Positions 18,007-26,631 of a stretch of 64,000 bases of DNA are shown piece after piece. The position numbers were made by a program, and so were the translations under genes. The DNA comes from Merdimmobilis hominis (GTDB taxonomy: Bacteria; Bacillota; Clostridia; Oscillospirales; Ruminococcaceae), in the NCBI RefSeq assembly GCF_021109255.1, contig NZ_JAJODG010000002.1. One strand, given 5' to 3'. Below the pieces are notes generated by a model. That model made no database searches, had not been told where the DNA came from, and worked only from the letters and a program-made list of their open reading frames with translations. Each line of letters begins with the position of its first letter. Within the stretch, counting starts at the first letter, position 1.

Positions 18007-18061
18007 GCACAAACAGCTCAGTCGAGGAAGGAGCATCCTTCCTCAGCTGAGCTGTTTGTGC
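18007..18061. repeat. Long near-perfect inverted repeat
   Basis: The arms GCACAAACAGCTCAG (18007-18021) and CTGAGCTGTTTGTGC (18047-18061) match perfectly. The inner arms GAGGAAGGA and TCCTTCCTC also match, joined by a two-base imperfection, around a 3-base loop GCA. There is no T-run on either side, so it is not a standard terminator. It lies 155 bases past the stop of the CARF nuclease gene. Confidence 0.8.
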
Positions 18062-18215
18062 GCTTGGTTTCTGGATCTGCGGCCTGGTCAGCCAATGGGC
18101 GTTTATACCGGCCGGTTTCTTCGTTCCCGTGGGCGGCAGTATGCGATCAGCATTTGATTTTAAGCGGGGAAAGGTTTTTTGAGCGGCTTGTTTCTCACTC
18201 TGCGGTGCATGGAGA

Positions 18216-19394
18216 TTATTCAGCCTTCATGATAACCTTCAGCCGGTGTCCCAGCTGCCCATGTTTCAGTTCTTCCAGGTCGATCACGGCGATTCCCAGC
18301 TGGGCGGCGCGGTGCCGTGTAGCAGCATTGCAGCGACTGGTGGAAGCAATGACCGCCTTTGCACCTTTCCCGCCGAAGCGGTCCCGGAGGATGGCCAGTT
18401 CATTGAGGGCTTCCGTCTTGATATCGCTGACTTTGCAGCTTATAAACAGGGGTATGACACCTCGCGTTGCTATCACATCGATCTCATTGGTTACGCTCCC
18501 ATGCCCTAAAACATCATCCCATCGAACGACGGCGCTGCTGATGACATCTCCAAAGATGTTTGTCTCCAAACATGCTTTGTAGACATATAATTCCAATACA
18601 CTGCCTACATCACGCAGCCAGACACGTGTATTCCTGTCCCGGAAGCGGAAGGACACCGATTTTCCGGGAATGATGGAGAGGGCATGGATAAAGCCTATGC
18701 GCTCAAATTCCTGAAGAGCATCCTCATTGGCAGAGATTTTCCCGCCATGCTCCCCTTTTACGGTGTAGCTGCCATGAATGGATAACGAGGGGGACTGTCC
18801 ATATTCAGTCGGCGAAACCCGCTGTATATAGGTAATGATATTGGCCCACTCGCGCCGAAAACGCATAAAGCAGGAGAAAAATGGATCGATGTCGCCAAGG
18901 TACCTCTCAAGAATGGCGTTGTCCACCCGCCCGGGAAGCAGCGCGCCTCCTGCCATCAGGAAAAAATCCTCTACGGAATAGGAGAGATGACAGGGTACAT
19001 TGTCTGCAAAGGATGCGTCGAAGATATCGTAGAAGCGATTCTTTTTGCGGGAGTAGGTGAAGGCAGGCACGCCTGTTTGAGCCGTAAACATGCCAGCGGC
19101 AAATAGCGCAGCATCGCTGCCCCCTGTGACATCTAGCGCGCAGTCGGGATACTGCTCACTGATTGAGAGAAGCTGACGCAGTATATGGTCTGCCTTAAAC
19201 ATGCTGCTGTCTAAAAATGTCAGTTTTGGTTCCCAGCCTCTGTGCAGGAAAAATTTCCGAAGCGTTTCCTGCCAATGTCGGCTTTGGGCGATCTTACCCG
19301 GACAGAGATAGACGATGCGCTGGGGCCGAAACATATCAGCTGCCAGGATATTTTCGATGGCTCGTTCATCATACAATTCAATTAACGTGTTCAT
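18216..19394 (-). CDS. Card1/Can2-like CARF-nuclease (DUF1887), no CRISPR locus
   Basis: A 392-residue protein. The ATG at 19394 has AAAGGCGG eight bases upstream and a promoter behind it. The N-terminal part (about 1-150) is CARF-like: an opening TLIELYDERAIENIL, and ALDVTGGSDAALFAAG near residue 90, the strand-loop of DUF1887 proteins that holds cyclic oligoadenylate. The C-terminal part (about 255-385) has VLELYVYKA, then NEIDVIATRG and PLFISCKV, the E, D and S/E-x-K residues of a PD-(D/E)XK nuclease. Card1/Can2 enzymes cut nucleic acid when a type III CRISPR complex makes cyclic oligoadenylate. No cas gene or CRISPR array is seen in the window. GC is lower than its neighbours, suggesting transfer. 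Confidence 0.85.
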   Translation of the reverse strand: MNTLIELYDERAIENILAADMFRPQRIVYLCPGKIAQSRHWQETLRKFFLHRGWEPKLTFLDSSMFKADHILRQLLSISEQYPDCALDVTGGSDAALFAAGMFTAQTGVPAFTYSRKKNRFYDIFDASFADNVPCHLSYSVEDFFLMAGGALLPGRVDNAILERYLGDIDPFFSCFMRFRREWANIITYIQRVSPTEYGQSPSLSIHGSYTVKGEHGGKISANEDALQEFERIGFIHALSIIPGKSVSFRFRDRNTRVWLRDVGSVLELYVYKACLETNIFGDVISSAVVRWDDVLGHGSVTNEIDVIATRGVIPLFISCKVSDIKTEALNELAILRDRFGGKGAKAVIASTSRCNAATRHRAAQLGIAVIDLEELKHGQLGHRLKVIMKAE

Positions 19395-19421
19395 GTACCG
19401 CGCCGCCTTTCTGCTCGTTCT

Positions 19422-19450
19422 ATTATACGGCACAATTCTTCTGTTCGCAA
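19422..19450 (-). promoter_or_regulatory. Promoter of the CARF-nuclease gene
   Basis: On the minus strand TTGCGA (19450-19445), 17 bases, TATAAT (19427-19422), 28 bases before the start codon. Confidence 0.75.
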
Positions 19451-19520
19451 CAGGAACATAACGGTGCATCCTATTGATGCCTGTAAAATTGAGTGAGAAA
19501 GAAAACGCCGGGGGCAAACC

Positions 19521-19683
19521 TTTACAAAAACCGGCCTTTGTGAGGGGAAATAGGGGAATTTAGCGGAAGAGCAGGCTTTACAAATCAATTTTTACAAAGT
19601 CGCTTCTCCATCTTCCAAAAAATTTACATAAGAAAATGGGATGTTTACCCAATCTTTACGATAGGGGGCCTTGCATCTTTACG
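19521..19683 (+). promoter_or_regulatory. PhoP-box array upstream of pstS
   Basis: Seven TTTAC(A/C/G) hexamers on the same strand start at 19521, 19577, 19591, 19623, 19644, 19655 and 19678. The 19644-19655 spacing is 11, and 19655-19678 is 23, close to whole helical turns. TT(A/T/C)ACA repeats with an 11-base period are the known Bacillus PhoP binding pattern. The last copy sits between the -35 and -10 of pstS. The window's own PhoP/PhoR pair is encoded at the end of this operon, which fits autoregulation under phosphate starvation. Confidence 0.75.
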
Positions 19684-19698
19684 CAAGGGATTTATAAT
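19671..19698 (+). promoter_or_regulatory. Promoter of pstS
   Basis: TTGCAT, 16 bases, TATAAT. The start codon is 43 bases after the -10 box. Confidence 0.7.
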
Positions 19699-19740
19699 CC
19701 GGTTGTAAACAAAAAAGGTTATATCAAAGGAGATTTTAAG

Positions 19741-20649
19741 ATGAAAAAGTTTCTTTCCATTGCAGTGGCTTCTCTTTTAGCAGCAAGCGCCCTGGTGGGC
19801 TGCGGCGGACAGGGAACCTCTTCCCAAGGGGGCAGCTCCTCCAGCACTCCCAGTGAGGATTCCTTCAAAACCTCTAGCGCCATCACCGTCATCGCACGGG
19901 ACTCCGCTTCCGGGACCCGGGCCGCATTCCATGAGCTGATGGGGGTCATCCAGAAACAGGACGGCACCACTGTGGATAACCTGGTGGTGGGCGCCCTGGA
20001 ATTTGATGGCACCGACAAGGTCATCACCGCTGTGGAGGGCGATCCTTATGCCATCGGCTACATCTCCTTGGGGTCGGTCAGCGACCGCATCAAAGCCGCT
20101 AAGGTTGACGGAGTTGCCCCCTCTTCTGAAACAGTGAAGGACGGCAGCTACCCAGTGGCAAGACCTTTCCTGCTGGTGACCAATGGGGAAGAAAATGAAC
20201 TGGTCCAAGATTTCCTTGCCTACATCGCTTCGGCGGAGGGCCAGGAGATCGTCACCTCCAAAAACTATATCTCGGTGGAGGAATCCCCTGCCCCTTACAC
20301 CGGTTCCGGAAAGTCCGGCACCATCAAACTGGCCGGTTCCACCTCGGTGGAGCCTCTGATGCAGGTGCTCACCGAAGGGTACCGCAAGGTGAACCCCGGC
20401 GTCACCTTTGAAATCCAGGCCCAAGGCTCCAGCCAGGGCATCAAGGCGGCCATGGATGGCACCTTTGACATCGGCATGAGCTCCCGGGAATTGACCGACG
20501 AAGAAGCTTCGGCTCTCAACAGCCACGTCATCGCCATGGACGGCATCGCGGTCATCGTCAACAACGAAAACCCTGTGGAGGGTTTCACCTCTGAAGACCT
20601 GACTGCCATCTACACCGGTGAGATCACCACCTGGGACGAGATAAAATAA
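19741..20649 (+). CDS. pstS: Phosphate-binding lipoprotein, circularly permuted PstS
   Basis: A 302-residue lipoprotein (lipobox ALVGC, Cys21) after AAAGGAG. It binds phosphate outside the cell and passes it to PstCAB. The two PstS halves are in swapped order. First comes the part normally C-terminal: ITVIARDSASGTRAAF (from residue 48), AIGYISLG, and the end-type DFLAYIASAEGQEIV. A short linker follows, then the normally N-terminal part: GTIKLAGSTSVEPL (about 195), SSQGIKAAMDGTFDIGMSSREL and IYTGEITTWDEIK as the last residues. Both phosphate-binding loops are intact. The operon position supports the role. A gap of 248 bases with a hairpin separates it from pstC. Confidence 0.9.
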   Translation: MKKFLSIAVASLLAASALVGCGGQGTSSQGGSSSSTPSEDSFKTSSAITVIARDSASGTRAAFHELMGVIQKQDGTTVDNLVVGALEFDGTDKVITAVEGDPYAIGYISLGSVSDRIKAAKVDGVAPSSETVKDGSYPVARPFLLVTNGEENELVQDFLAYIASAEGQEIVTSKNYISVEESPAPYTGSGKSGTIKLAGSTSVEPLMQVLTEGYRKVNPGVTFEIQAQGSSQGIKAAMDGTFDIGMSSRELTDEEASALNSHVIAMDGIAVIVNNENPVEGFTSEDLTAIYTGEITTWDEIK

Positions 20650-20670
20650 CCTTCTTCCGCTCACTTCTCA

Positions 20671-20717
20671 GGGCCCTTCCCATCCCTTGTCCAGAGCCGG
20701 GGGATGGGGACCCTTTT
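20671..20717 (+). terminator. Hairpin between pstS and pstC
   Basis: GGG-CCCTTCCCATCCC (20671-20686) can pair with GGGATGGGGACCC (20701-20713), followed by TTTT. Likely a leaky terminator or mRNA end that lets pstS be made in excess over the permease genes. The remaining bases to 20897 show no gene. Confidence 0.6.
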
Positions 20718-20897
20718 GAAACCGGTTTGCAAAATGTCCATACCGTGTTTTGCAAGCTCCTTTTTTCCCGCTGGCTGGCGGTGTGCCGCATCCACATGCC
20801 GCACATCGCCATTTGGCGTTTTTCGGGCCTTTTTCCTCCAGGCCATTTCCCTATGGGGGAGGGGAGGCCCGCTGCGTAAGTTTATCAGGAGGCGACT

Positions 20898-21767
20898 ATG
20901 AACCACAAAACATTCTCGGAACGGCTGATGGAGCCGCTATTCCTCCTTTCGGCTGCCGTGTCCATCGCATCGGTGGTCATGATCTGTGTCTTTTTGTTTG
21001 CCAGCGGCCTGCCCGCTATCGCCGAGATCGGACCCTTTGAATTTCTCTTTGGACAAAGGTGGAAACCGGTGGACGTCCCACCTTCCTTCGGCATCCTGTC
21101 GATGATTGTGGGAACCTTGTATGTCACCGGCGGGGCCATTGTCCTGGGGGTGCCGGTAGGCATCCTCTGCGCCATCTTTTGCGCTTGCTTCTGCCCCAAA
21201 AAGCTGCACAAGGTCATCGGGCCTGCGGTGGGGCTGCTGGCAGGCATCCCCTCCATCATCTACGGGTTCTTTGGCATGCAGTTGGTGGTGCCCTTTGTGC
21301 GGACACACTTTGGCGGGAACGGGTTTTCCATCCTATCGGCAGCTATTATCCTGGGAATCATGATCCTTCCCACCATTATTTCCATCAGCGAATCCTCCCT
21401 GCGGGCGGTGGACCCCTCCTACCTGGAGGCGGCCTTGGGATTGGGCGCCACCTATGAGGAGGCGGTCTTCCGGGTGGTGCTTCCCGCGGCCAAATCCGGG
21501 GTGTTGACCTCTATCATACTGGGGATCGGCCGTGCGGCTGGCGAGACGATGGCGGTTGTCATGGTAGCGGGCGGCGCGGTGATGCCCCTGGATAAAATCG
21601 AGCTTTTAAAACCCATCCGCACCCTGACCGCCAACATTGTCACTGAGATGAGCTATTCCTCTGGCCTGCACACCGACGCCTTGATTGCCACCGGGGTGGT
21701 GCTTTTTGCCTTTATCATTCTATTGAACCTGCTGCTGGGCGTGCTGCGGGCCAAAAAGGAGGGCTAA
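20898..21767 (+). CDS. pstC: Phosphate ABC transporter permease PstC
   Basis: A 289-residue membrane protein with six segments, starting at ATG after AGGAGGCG. The binding-protein-dependent transport signature is in YLEAALGLGATYEEAVFRVV, which contacts PstB, and GIPSIIYGFFGMQLVV is typical of PstC/PstA. It is one half of the permease channel for phosphate. pstA starts 4 bases after its stop, so they are translated together. Confidence 0.95.
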   Translation: MNHKTFSERLMEPLFLLSAAVSIASVVMICVFLFASGLPAIAEIGPFEFLFGQRWKPVDVPPSFGILSMIVGTLYVTGGAIVLGVPVGILCAIFCACFCPKKLHKVIGPAVGLLAGIPSIIYGFFGMQLVVPFVRTHFGGNGFSILSAAIILGIMILPTIISISESSLRAVDPSYLEAALGLGATYEEAVFRVVLPAAKSGVLTSIILGIGRAAGETMAVVMVAGGAVMPLDKIELLKPIRTLTANIVTEMSYSSGLHTDALIATGVVLFAFIILLNLLLGVLRAKKEG

Positions 21768-21770
21768 ACC

Positions 21771-22640
21771 ATGGAGAATACCTTCAAGCAACAGGCGATG
21801 ATCTACCGCCGCAAACCCTTATCCCTGGTGTTGCGGGGAATCGTATGGGCATGTGGGATCTTCACTGTGGGCATCCTTCTGTTTTTGCTAGGCTTTATCC
21901 TGGTAAACGGCCTGCCTTACATCAACTTGGACTTCCTCACCCAGGAGTACAACAGCGAGAACCTCTCCGCCCTGTCCTCCATTGTGGCAACTTTGGAGAT
22001 GATCTTCTTTTCCCTGCTGTTCTCGGTGCCTGTGGGGGTGTTCAGCGCCGTCTACCTGGTGGAATACGCCCGGCGGGGGAGCCGTCTGGTCAAGATGGTC
22101 AAATTGGCGGTGGAGACCCTGGCGGGCATCCCTTCCATTATTTACGGCTTGTTCGGCATGATTCTGTTTGTCACCATGCTGGGCTGGCAGACCTCCATGC
22201 TGGCGGGCATCTGCACCTTGTCTATCATGGTGCTGCCGGTGATCATCTCCTCCAGTGAGGAGGCTTTGCGGGCGGTACCGGACAGCTACCGGGAGGGGAG
22301 CTATGGCCTGGGGGCAAGCCGGCTGCGCACCGTCTTCGGCATTGTGCTGCCCACTGCGGTGCCGGGCATCCTCTCCGGGGTGATACTGGCCATCGGGCGG
22401 ATTGTGGGGGAGACCGCCGCCCTCATCTTCACCAGCGGAACCAACGTGGGCAATGTGACTGTGGATGTGATGAAATCCCAGCGGACCTTGGCCATCCACA
22501 TGTACATGCTGGCCAACGAAGGGCTCCCCCACTCCCGGCAGATGGCCTTTGCCACCGGTTCGATCTTGATCCTGGTGGTGTTGGCTGTGAACCTGGCCGC
22601 CTCCAAATTGGCGGCAAAATTGAAAATGGAGCAAAAATAA
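21771..22640 (+). CDS. pstA: Phosphate ABC transporter permease PstA
   Basis: A 289-residue partner of PstC with six membrane segments. GIPSIIYGLFGMILFV and YREGSYGLGASRLRTVFGIV (coupling helix to PstB) identify it. Its stop codon overlaps the start of pstB by one base (TAATG), so the two are translationally coupled. Confidence 0.95.
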   Translation: MENTFKQQAMIYRRKPLSLVLRGIVWACGIFTVGILLFLLGFILVNGLPYINLDFLTQEYNSENLSALSSIVATLEMIFFSLLFSVPVGVFSAVYLVEYARRGSRLVKMVKLAVETLAGIPSIIYGLFGMILFVTMLGWQTSMLAGICTLSIMVLPVIISSSEEALRAVPDSYREGSYGLGASRLRTVFGIVLPTAVPGILSGVILAIGRIVGETAALIFTSGTNVGNVTVDVMKSQRTLAIHMYMLANEGLPHSRQMAFATGSILILVVLAVNLAASKLAAKLKMEQK

Positions 22641-23398
22641 TGAGTGAACCGATCAAATTTTCCATTCAAGATGTCAATCTGTATTACGGAGACTTCCAGG
22701 CCCTCCACCACATCTCTTTGGATGTGCCGCAGAACAGCATCACTGCCTTCATCGGCCCCAGCGGCTGCGGAAAGTCCACCATGCTTAAGTCCCTCAACCG
22801 GATGAACGACCTAGTGGAGGGCTGCCGCATCGAAGGGGACATCCTGCTGGACGGGGTGGACGTCTACCGCCAGATGGACGCAGTGGAGCTGCGCCGGCGG
22901 GTGGGGATGGTGTTCCAGAAACCCAATCCTTTCCCCATGAGCATCTACGACAACATCGCCTACGGGCCCCGCACCCACGGGGTAAAAAGCCGCAGCCAGC
23001 TGGATGAGATCGTGGAGGAGAGCCTGCGGGCCGCCGCCATGTGGGACGAGGTGAAAGACCGGCTGAAAAAAAGCGCTTTGGGCCTTTCCGGCGGGCAGCA
23101 GCAGCGGCTGTGCATCGCAAGAGCTCTTTCGGTGAAGCCGGAGGTGCTGCTGATGGATGAGCCCACCAGCGCCCTTGACCCCATCTCCACTATGAAAATT
23201 GAGGATTTGGTGTTGGAGATCAAGAAGAAATACACTATAATTATAGTGACCCACAACATGCAGCAAGCCACCCGCATATCCGACCGGACGGCGTTTTTCC
23301 TCCACGGGGAGGTTGTGGAATACGACGACACCGCCAACCTCTTCTCGATGCCGAAAGACAAGCGCACCGAGGACTATATCACCGGCCGGTTCGGTTAA
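22640..23398 (+). CDS. pstB: Phosphate ABC transporter ATPase PstB
   Basis: A 252-residue ATPase that powers phosphate import. Walker A is GPSGCGKS, the signature is LSGGQQQRLCIARAL, Walker B is VLLMDEPTSALDPIS and the switch His is in VTHNMQQA. The PstB-specific VGMVFQKPNPFPMSIYDNIA is present. The C-terminus RTEDYITGRFG is the standard end of the family. Confidence 0.96.
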   Translation: MSEPIKFSIQDVNLYYGDFQALHHISLDVPQNSITAFIGPSGCGKSTMLKSLNRMNDLVEGCRIEGDILLDGVDVYRQMDAVELRRRVGMVFQKPNPFPMSIYDNIAYGPRTHGVKSRSQLDEIVEESLRAAAMWDEVKDRLKKSALGLSGGQQQRLCIARALSVKPEVLLMDEPTSALDPISTMKIEDLVLEIKKKYTIIIVTHNMQQATRISDRTAFFLHGEVVEYDDTANLFSMPKDKRTEDYITGRFG

Positions 23399-23417
23399 AG
23401 AAAGGGGAAATGGGACG

Positions 23418-24074
23418 ATGAGAACACGGTTTGACCGGGAGCTGGAGACCCTCAACCTGGAAATGATCCAGATGGGGAGCCTCATTGAGCGCTCTATTGA
23501 ATCCACAGTGAAGGCCCTGATTGAGAAGGACATAGAACTGGCCCAGGAGGTCATCGGCTATGACAAGGACATCGACGATATGGAGCGGGAGATTGAAACC
23601 CGCTGCCTGCGCCTTCTTTTGCAGCAGCAGCCGGTGGCGGCAGACCTTCGGCTGATCTCCACCGCCCTCAAAATGATCACCGATATGGAGCGGATCGGCG
23701 ACAACGCCGCCGACATCGGGGAGATCACCTGCCGCATCGCCCGGGAGGATTACATCAAGGAGCTGCGGCACATCCCCATGATGGCAGAGGCCACCATCCG
23801 GATGGTGAAGGGGAGCGTGGATGCTTTTGTCCACCGGGATTTGGAAAAAGCCCAAAAGGTCATCGACACCGATGACGAGGTGGATGACCTGTTTGAAGAG
23901 ATCAAGGCAGAGCTGATCGGCATGATCCACCAGGATGCGGACTGCGGCGCCCAGGCGGTGGATTTTTTGATGATCTCCAAATATTTTGAGCGGATTGGTG
24001 ACCACGCGGTCAACATCGCCGAATGGGTGGTGTTCTCCCTGACCGGGGAGCACAAGAACCACCGGATCTTGTAA
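23418..24074 (+). CDS. phoU: Phosphate transport regulator PhoU
   Basis: A 218-residue all-helical protein made of two three-helix repeats. Both PhoU metal-binding signatures are present: DMERIGDNAADIGEI (about 95) and YFERIGDHAVNIAEW (about 195). PhoU ties the Pst transporter to the PhoR kinase and prevents excess phosphate uptake. It starts 20 bases after pstB and is followed 22 bases later by the response regulator gene. Confidence 0.95.
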   Translation: MRTRFDRELETLNLEMIQMGSLIERSIESTVKALIEKDIELAQEVIGYDKDIDDMEREIETRCLRLLLQQQPVAADLRLISTALKMITDMERIGDNAADIGEITCRIAREDYIKELRHIPMMAEATIRMVKGSVDAFVHRDLEKAQKVIDTDDEVDDLFEEIKAELIGMIHQDADCGAQAVDFLMISKYFERIGDHAVNIAEWVVFSLTGEHKNHRIL

Positions 24075-24096
24075 ACCCCAGGAAAGGAGGCGCAAC

Positions 24097-24783
24097 ATGG
24101 CGCTGATTTATTGTGTGGAAGACGATTTGGGCATCCGGGAGCTGGTTCTCTGCGCCCTCGGCACCGCCGGCCATGAGGCCAAGGGGTTTGAGAACGCCGA
24201 CCAGTTTTTTGCCGCAGTGGGGGAGCGCCGGCCTCAGATGGCCATTTTGGATATCATGCTGCCGGACACCGATGGCATCACCATCTTAAAAAAGCTCAAA
24301 GGGAATCGGGCCACCGATGACATCGCAGTGGTGATGCTCACCGCCAAAACCTCCGAACCGGACAAGGTGGCGGGGCTGGAGCTGGGGGCAGACGATTACA
24401 TCGCCAAACCATTTGGGGTGCTGGAGTTCCTGGCCCGGGTGAAGGCGGTGCTCCGCCGGACTGGCAAAAAAGGGGAAGGGGACGGCAATGTCCTCTCCTG
24501 CGGGGAGCTGACCTTGGATGTCGACAAGCGGGAGGTTTGGTACGGCAGCCAGGAGATCAGCCTGACCTACAAGGAGTTTGAACTGCTGCGGTACCTTCTG
24601 TCCAACCAGGGGTTTGTCCTCTCCCGGGACCAGATCACCGAACGAATCTGGGGATTTGACTTTGAAGGGGAAAGCCGCACCGTCGATATGCACATCAAGG
24701 CGGTCCGCCAGAAACTGGATGAGGCCGGATGCCCCTCCATCATCAAGACGGTCCGGGGCGTAGGCTATAAATTGGAGGGATAA
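24097..24783 (+). CDS. phoP: Phosphate response regulator, OmpR family
   Basis: A 228-residue regulator after AAAGGAGG. The receiver domain has the acidic pair ED-D at 8-10, the phospho-Asp at 52 (ILDIMLPDTDG), Thr in MLTAKT and Lys in YIAKPF. The C-terminal domain (about 130-228) is an OmpR winged helix ending GVGYKLEG. It probably binds the TTTACA repeats upstream of pstS. The kinase gene begins 4 bases after it. PhoB is the name used in Gram-negatives. Confidence 0.92.
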   Translation: MALIYCVEDDLGIRELVLCALGTAGHEAKGFENADQFFAAVGERRPQMAILDIMLPDTDGITILKKLKGNRATDDIAVVMLTAKTSEPDKVAGLELGADDYIAKPFGVLEFLARVKAVLRRTGKKGEGDGNVLSCGELTLDVDKREVWYGSQEISLTYKEFELLRYLLSNQGFVLSRDQITERIWGFDFEGESRTVDMHIKAVRQKLDEAGCPSIIKTVRGVGYKLEG

Positions 24784-24786
24784 CCA

Positions 24787-26505
24787 GTGAAACGACGTAT
24801 TTTTGGAAGCCTGGTCCTCCTTTCCACCGTTGCAGCGCTGTTGGCGGGGGCGTTCAGTTCGGTTTTGTATTACCGCCTGTATGCTAGGCAGGCAAAATTG
24901 GAGCTGCGCACCATCGCCTCCCTGGTCACCCGGGATCAACATCTGGTAGGGGGGGATTATTCTGACCTCATCCGGGAGGCGCTCTCCGCTGTGGAGTACG
25001 ACCTGCGGGTCACAGTGGTGGATTCCAGCGGCAAAGTGCTGGCAGATTCCCACGCCGACCCCTCCACATTGGAGGAACACGGCAGCCGGCCGGAGATCCG
25101 GGAGGCTTTGGAGTCCGGCACAGGGGAAGAACTGCGCCATTCGGACACCCTCTCCCAGGACACGTATTATTACACCTTGCGGCTGCCCGATGGGCGGGTG
25201 GCCCGGTTTTCCCGCCCCATCAACAGCATCTATGCCATCTTTTTCTCCACTCTGCCCGCCTTGTGCTTTGTTTTGGCGGCGGTGTTCCTGCTGGCCTGGG
25301 CAGTGGCCCGGATGCTGACAGGGCGGATTCTCGCCCCGGTGGAAGGGGAGGCACAGCACTTGAAGGACAGCCTGCTGGATGGAGTGGAATACCGCGCTAC
25401 CCCGGGGATTTATGAGGAGCTCTCCCCATTTGTGCTGACCATTCGGCAGATCAGCCAGGAGCTGGACCAGCACATCGATGAACTGAAACGGGAGCGGGAC
25501 GCCATTGGGGTGATCACCGAGAACATGCACGAGGGGCTGATCCTCCTGGACCGGGAGATGAAAGTCCTCTCCATCAACAGCGGCGCCCGCCAGTTCCTCG
25601 GGGAAGAAACGGCTGTAGACAAAGGCCGGCACATCCTGGAGTACACCCGGGATTTGGAGTTGATCGACCACATCCGCACGGCCATGGAGACAGGGGACCC
25701 CCTCTCCTTTGACCAGCAGAGGGATGGCCGGTACGACCGGTATTTCATCAGCCCAGTCCAAACCGAGGACGGAGCCCTCTCCGGTGCGCTGGTGCTCATT
25801 GTGGACATCACCCGGGAAAAGCAGGCGGACATCGCCCGGCGGGAGTTCACCTCCAATGTCTCCCATGAGCTGAAAACCCCGCTGACCACCATCAAAGGCT
25901 TTGGGGAGATGCTAGACGAGGGCCTTATTACCAAACCGGCAGATGTGAAGAAATACGGCGGCCTGATCAATCAGGAATCGGTGCGCCTATTGGGGATGAT
26001 CAACGACCTGCTGCGCCTCTCCCGCATTGAGGAAGGGGCGGGGGTCAGCCTTTCTAAAGTCAACTTGAGGGACTGCGCCCAGCGGGCGCAGCAACAGCTG
26101 GCCCGCCAGATCGAGGAGCGCGGAGTGACTGTCACGGTGGAAGGGGATGCCGTCCTCCGGGCGGATGGCGGCTATCTGGATGAACTGGTCTTCAACCTGC
26201 TGGAAAATGCAGTCAAGTACAACAAAGCCGGCGGCCGGGTGGAGATCCAGCTGGGGACAGAAGGGCGGTCGGCCGTCCTCACGGTGAAGGATACCGGCGT
26301 GGGCATCCCGGAAGGGGATCAGGCCCGGGTGTTTGAACGATTCTACCGGGTGGACCCCAGCCGCAGCAAGGACCGGGGCGGATCGGGCCTGGGGCTTGCC
26401 ATTGTCAAGCACATTGTGGAGCTGTTCGGCGGCGCCATCGACCTGCAAAGCCAGGTGGGGGAAGGCACCGAAATCACCGTCCGCATCCCCATCCGGGAGG
26501 AGTAG
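24787..26505 (+). CDS. phoR: Phosphate sensor histidine kinase
   Basis: A 572-residue kinase. A membrane segment at about 10-28, an outer domain (30-150), a second segment at about 153-177, a HAMP-like linker, a PAS domain (about 235-340, AIGVITENMHEGLILLDREM) and the phosphorylated His in FTSNVSHELKTPLT near 360. ATP-binding boxes are NLLENAVKYN, DTGVGIP and GSGLGLAIVKH. Layout and position after phoU-phoP match PhoR. It ends the operon; no clear terminator is seen directly after it. Confidence 0.92.
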   Translation: MKRRIFGSLVLLSTVAALLAGAFSSVLYYRLYARQAKLELRTIASLVTRDQHLVGGDYSDLIREALSAVEYDLRVTVVDSSGKVLADSHADPSTLEEHGSRPEIREALESGTGEELRHSDTLSQDTYYYTLRLPDGRVARFSRPINSIYAIFFSTLPALCFVLAAVFLLAWAVARMLTGRILAPVEGEAQHLKDSLLDGVEYRATPGIYEELSPFVLTIRQISQELDQHIDELKRERDAIGVITENMHEGLILLDREMKVLSINSGARQFLGEETAVDKGRHILEYTRDLELIDHIRTAMETGDPLSFDQQRDGRYDRYFISPVQTEDGALSGALVLIVDITREKQADIARREFTSNVSHELKTPLTTIKGFGEMLDEGLITKPADVKKYGGLINQESVRLLGMINDLLRLSRIEEGAGVSLSKVNLRDCAQRAQQQLARQIEERGVTVTVEGDAVLRADGGYLDELVFNLLENAVKYNKAGGRVEIQLGTEGRSAVLTVKDTGVGIPEGDQARVFERFYRVDPSRSKDRGGSGLGLAIVKHIVELFGGAIDLQSQVGEGTEITVRIPIREE

Positions 26506-26572
26506 CGGTAATTCCCCTGTCCTGGGAAACTGGGGGGAAACCAGCAGTCGGCCGCTGGAAACCATTGGTCGG

Positions 26573-26601
26573 TTGCGCAATTGTCCTGGGAATGGTATGC
26601 T
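26573..26601 (+). promoter_or_regulatory. Promoter of the XRE regulator gene
   Basis: TTGCGC, 17 bases, TATGCT, 30 bases before the start codon. Confidence 0.55.
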
Positions 26602-26631
26602 GTAGTCATCAAGCGGACGGAGGGCAATGGG

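Noticed and set aside
17833..18582. A plus-strand frame of about 249 residues
   Set aside because: It overlaps the CARF nuclease gene and the long hairpin, lacks a binding site and shows no known motif.
18216..19394. A CRISPR array or cas genes beside the CARF nuclease
   Set aside because: No regular direct repeats with spacers and no cas-like gene are visible in the window.
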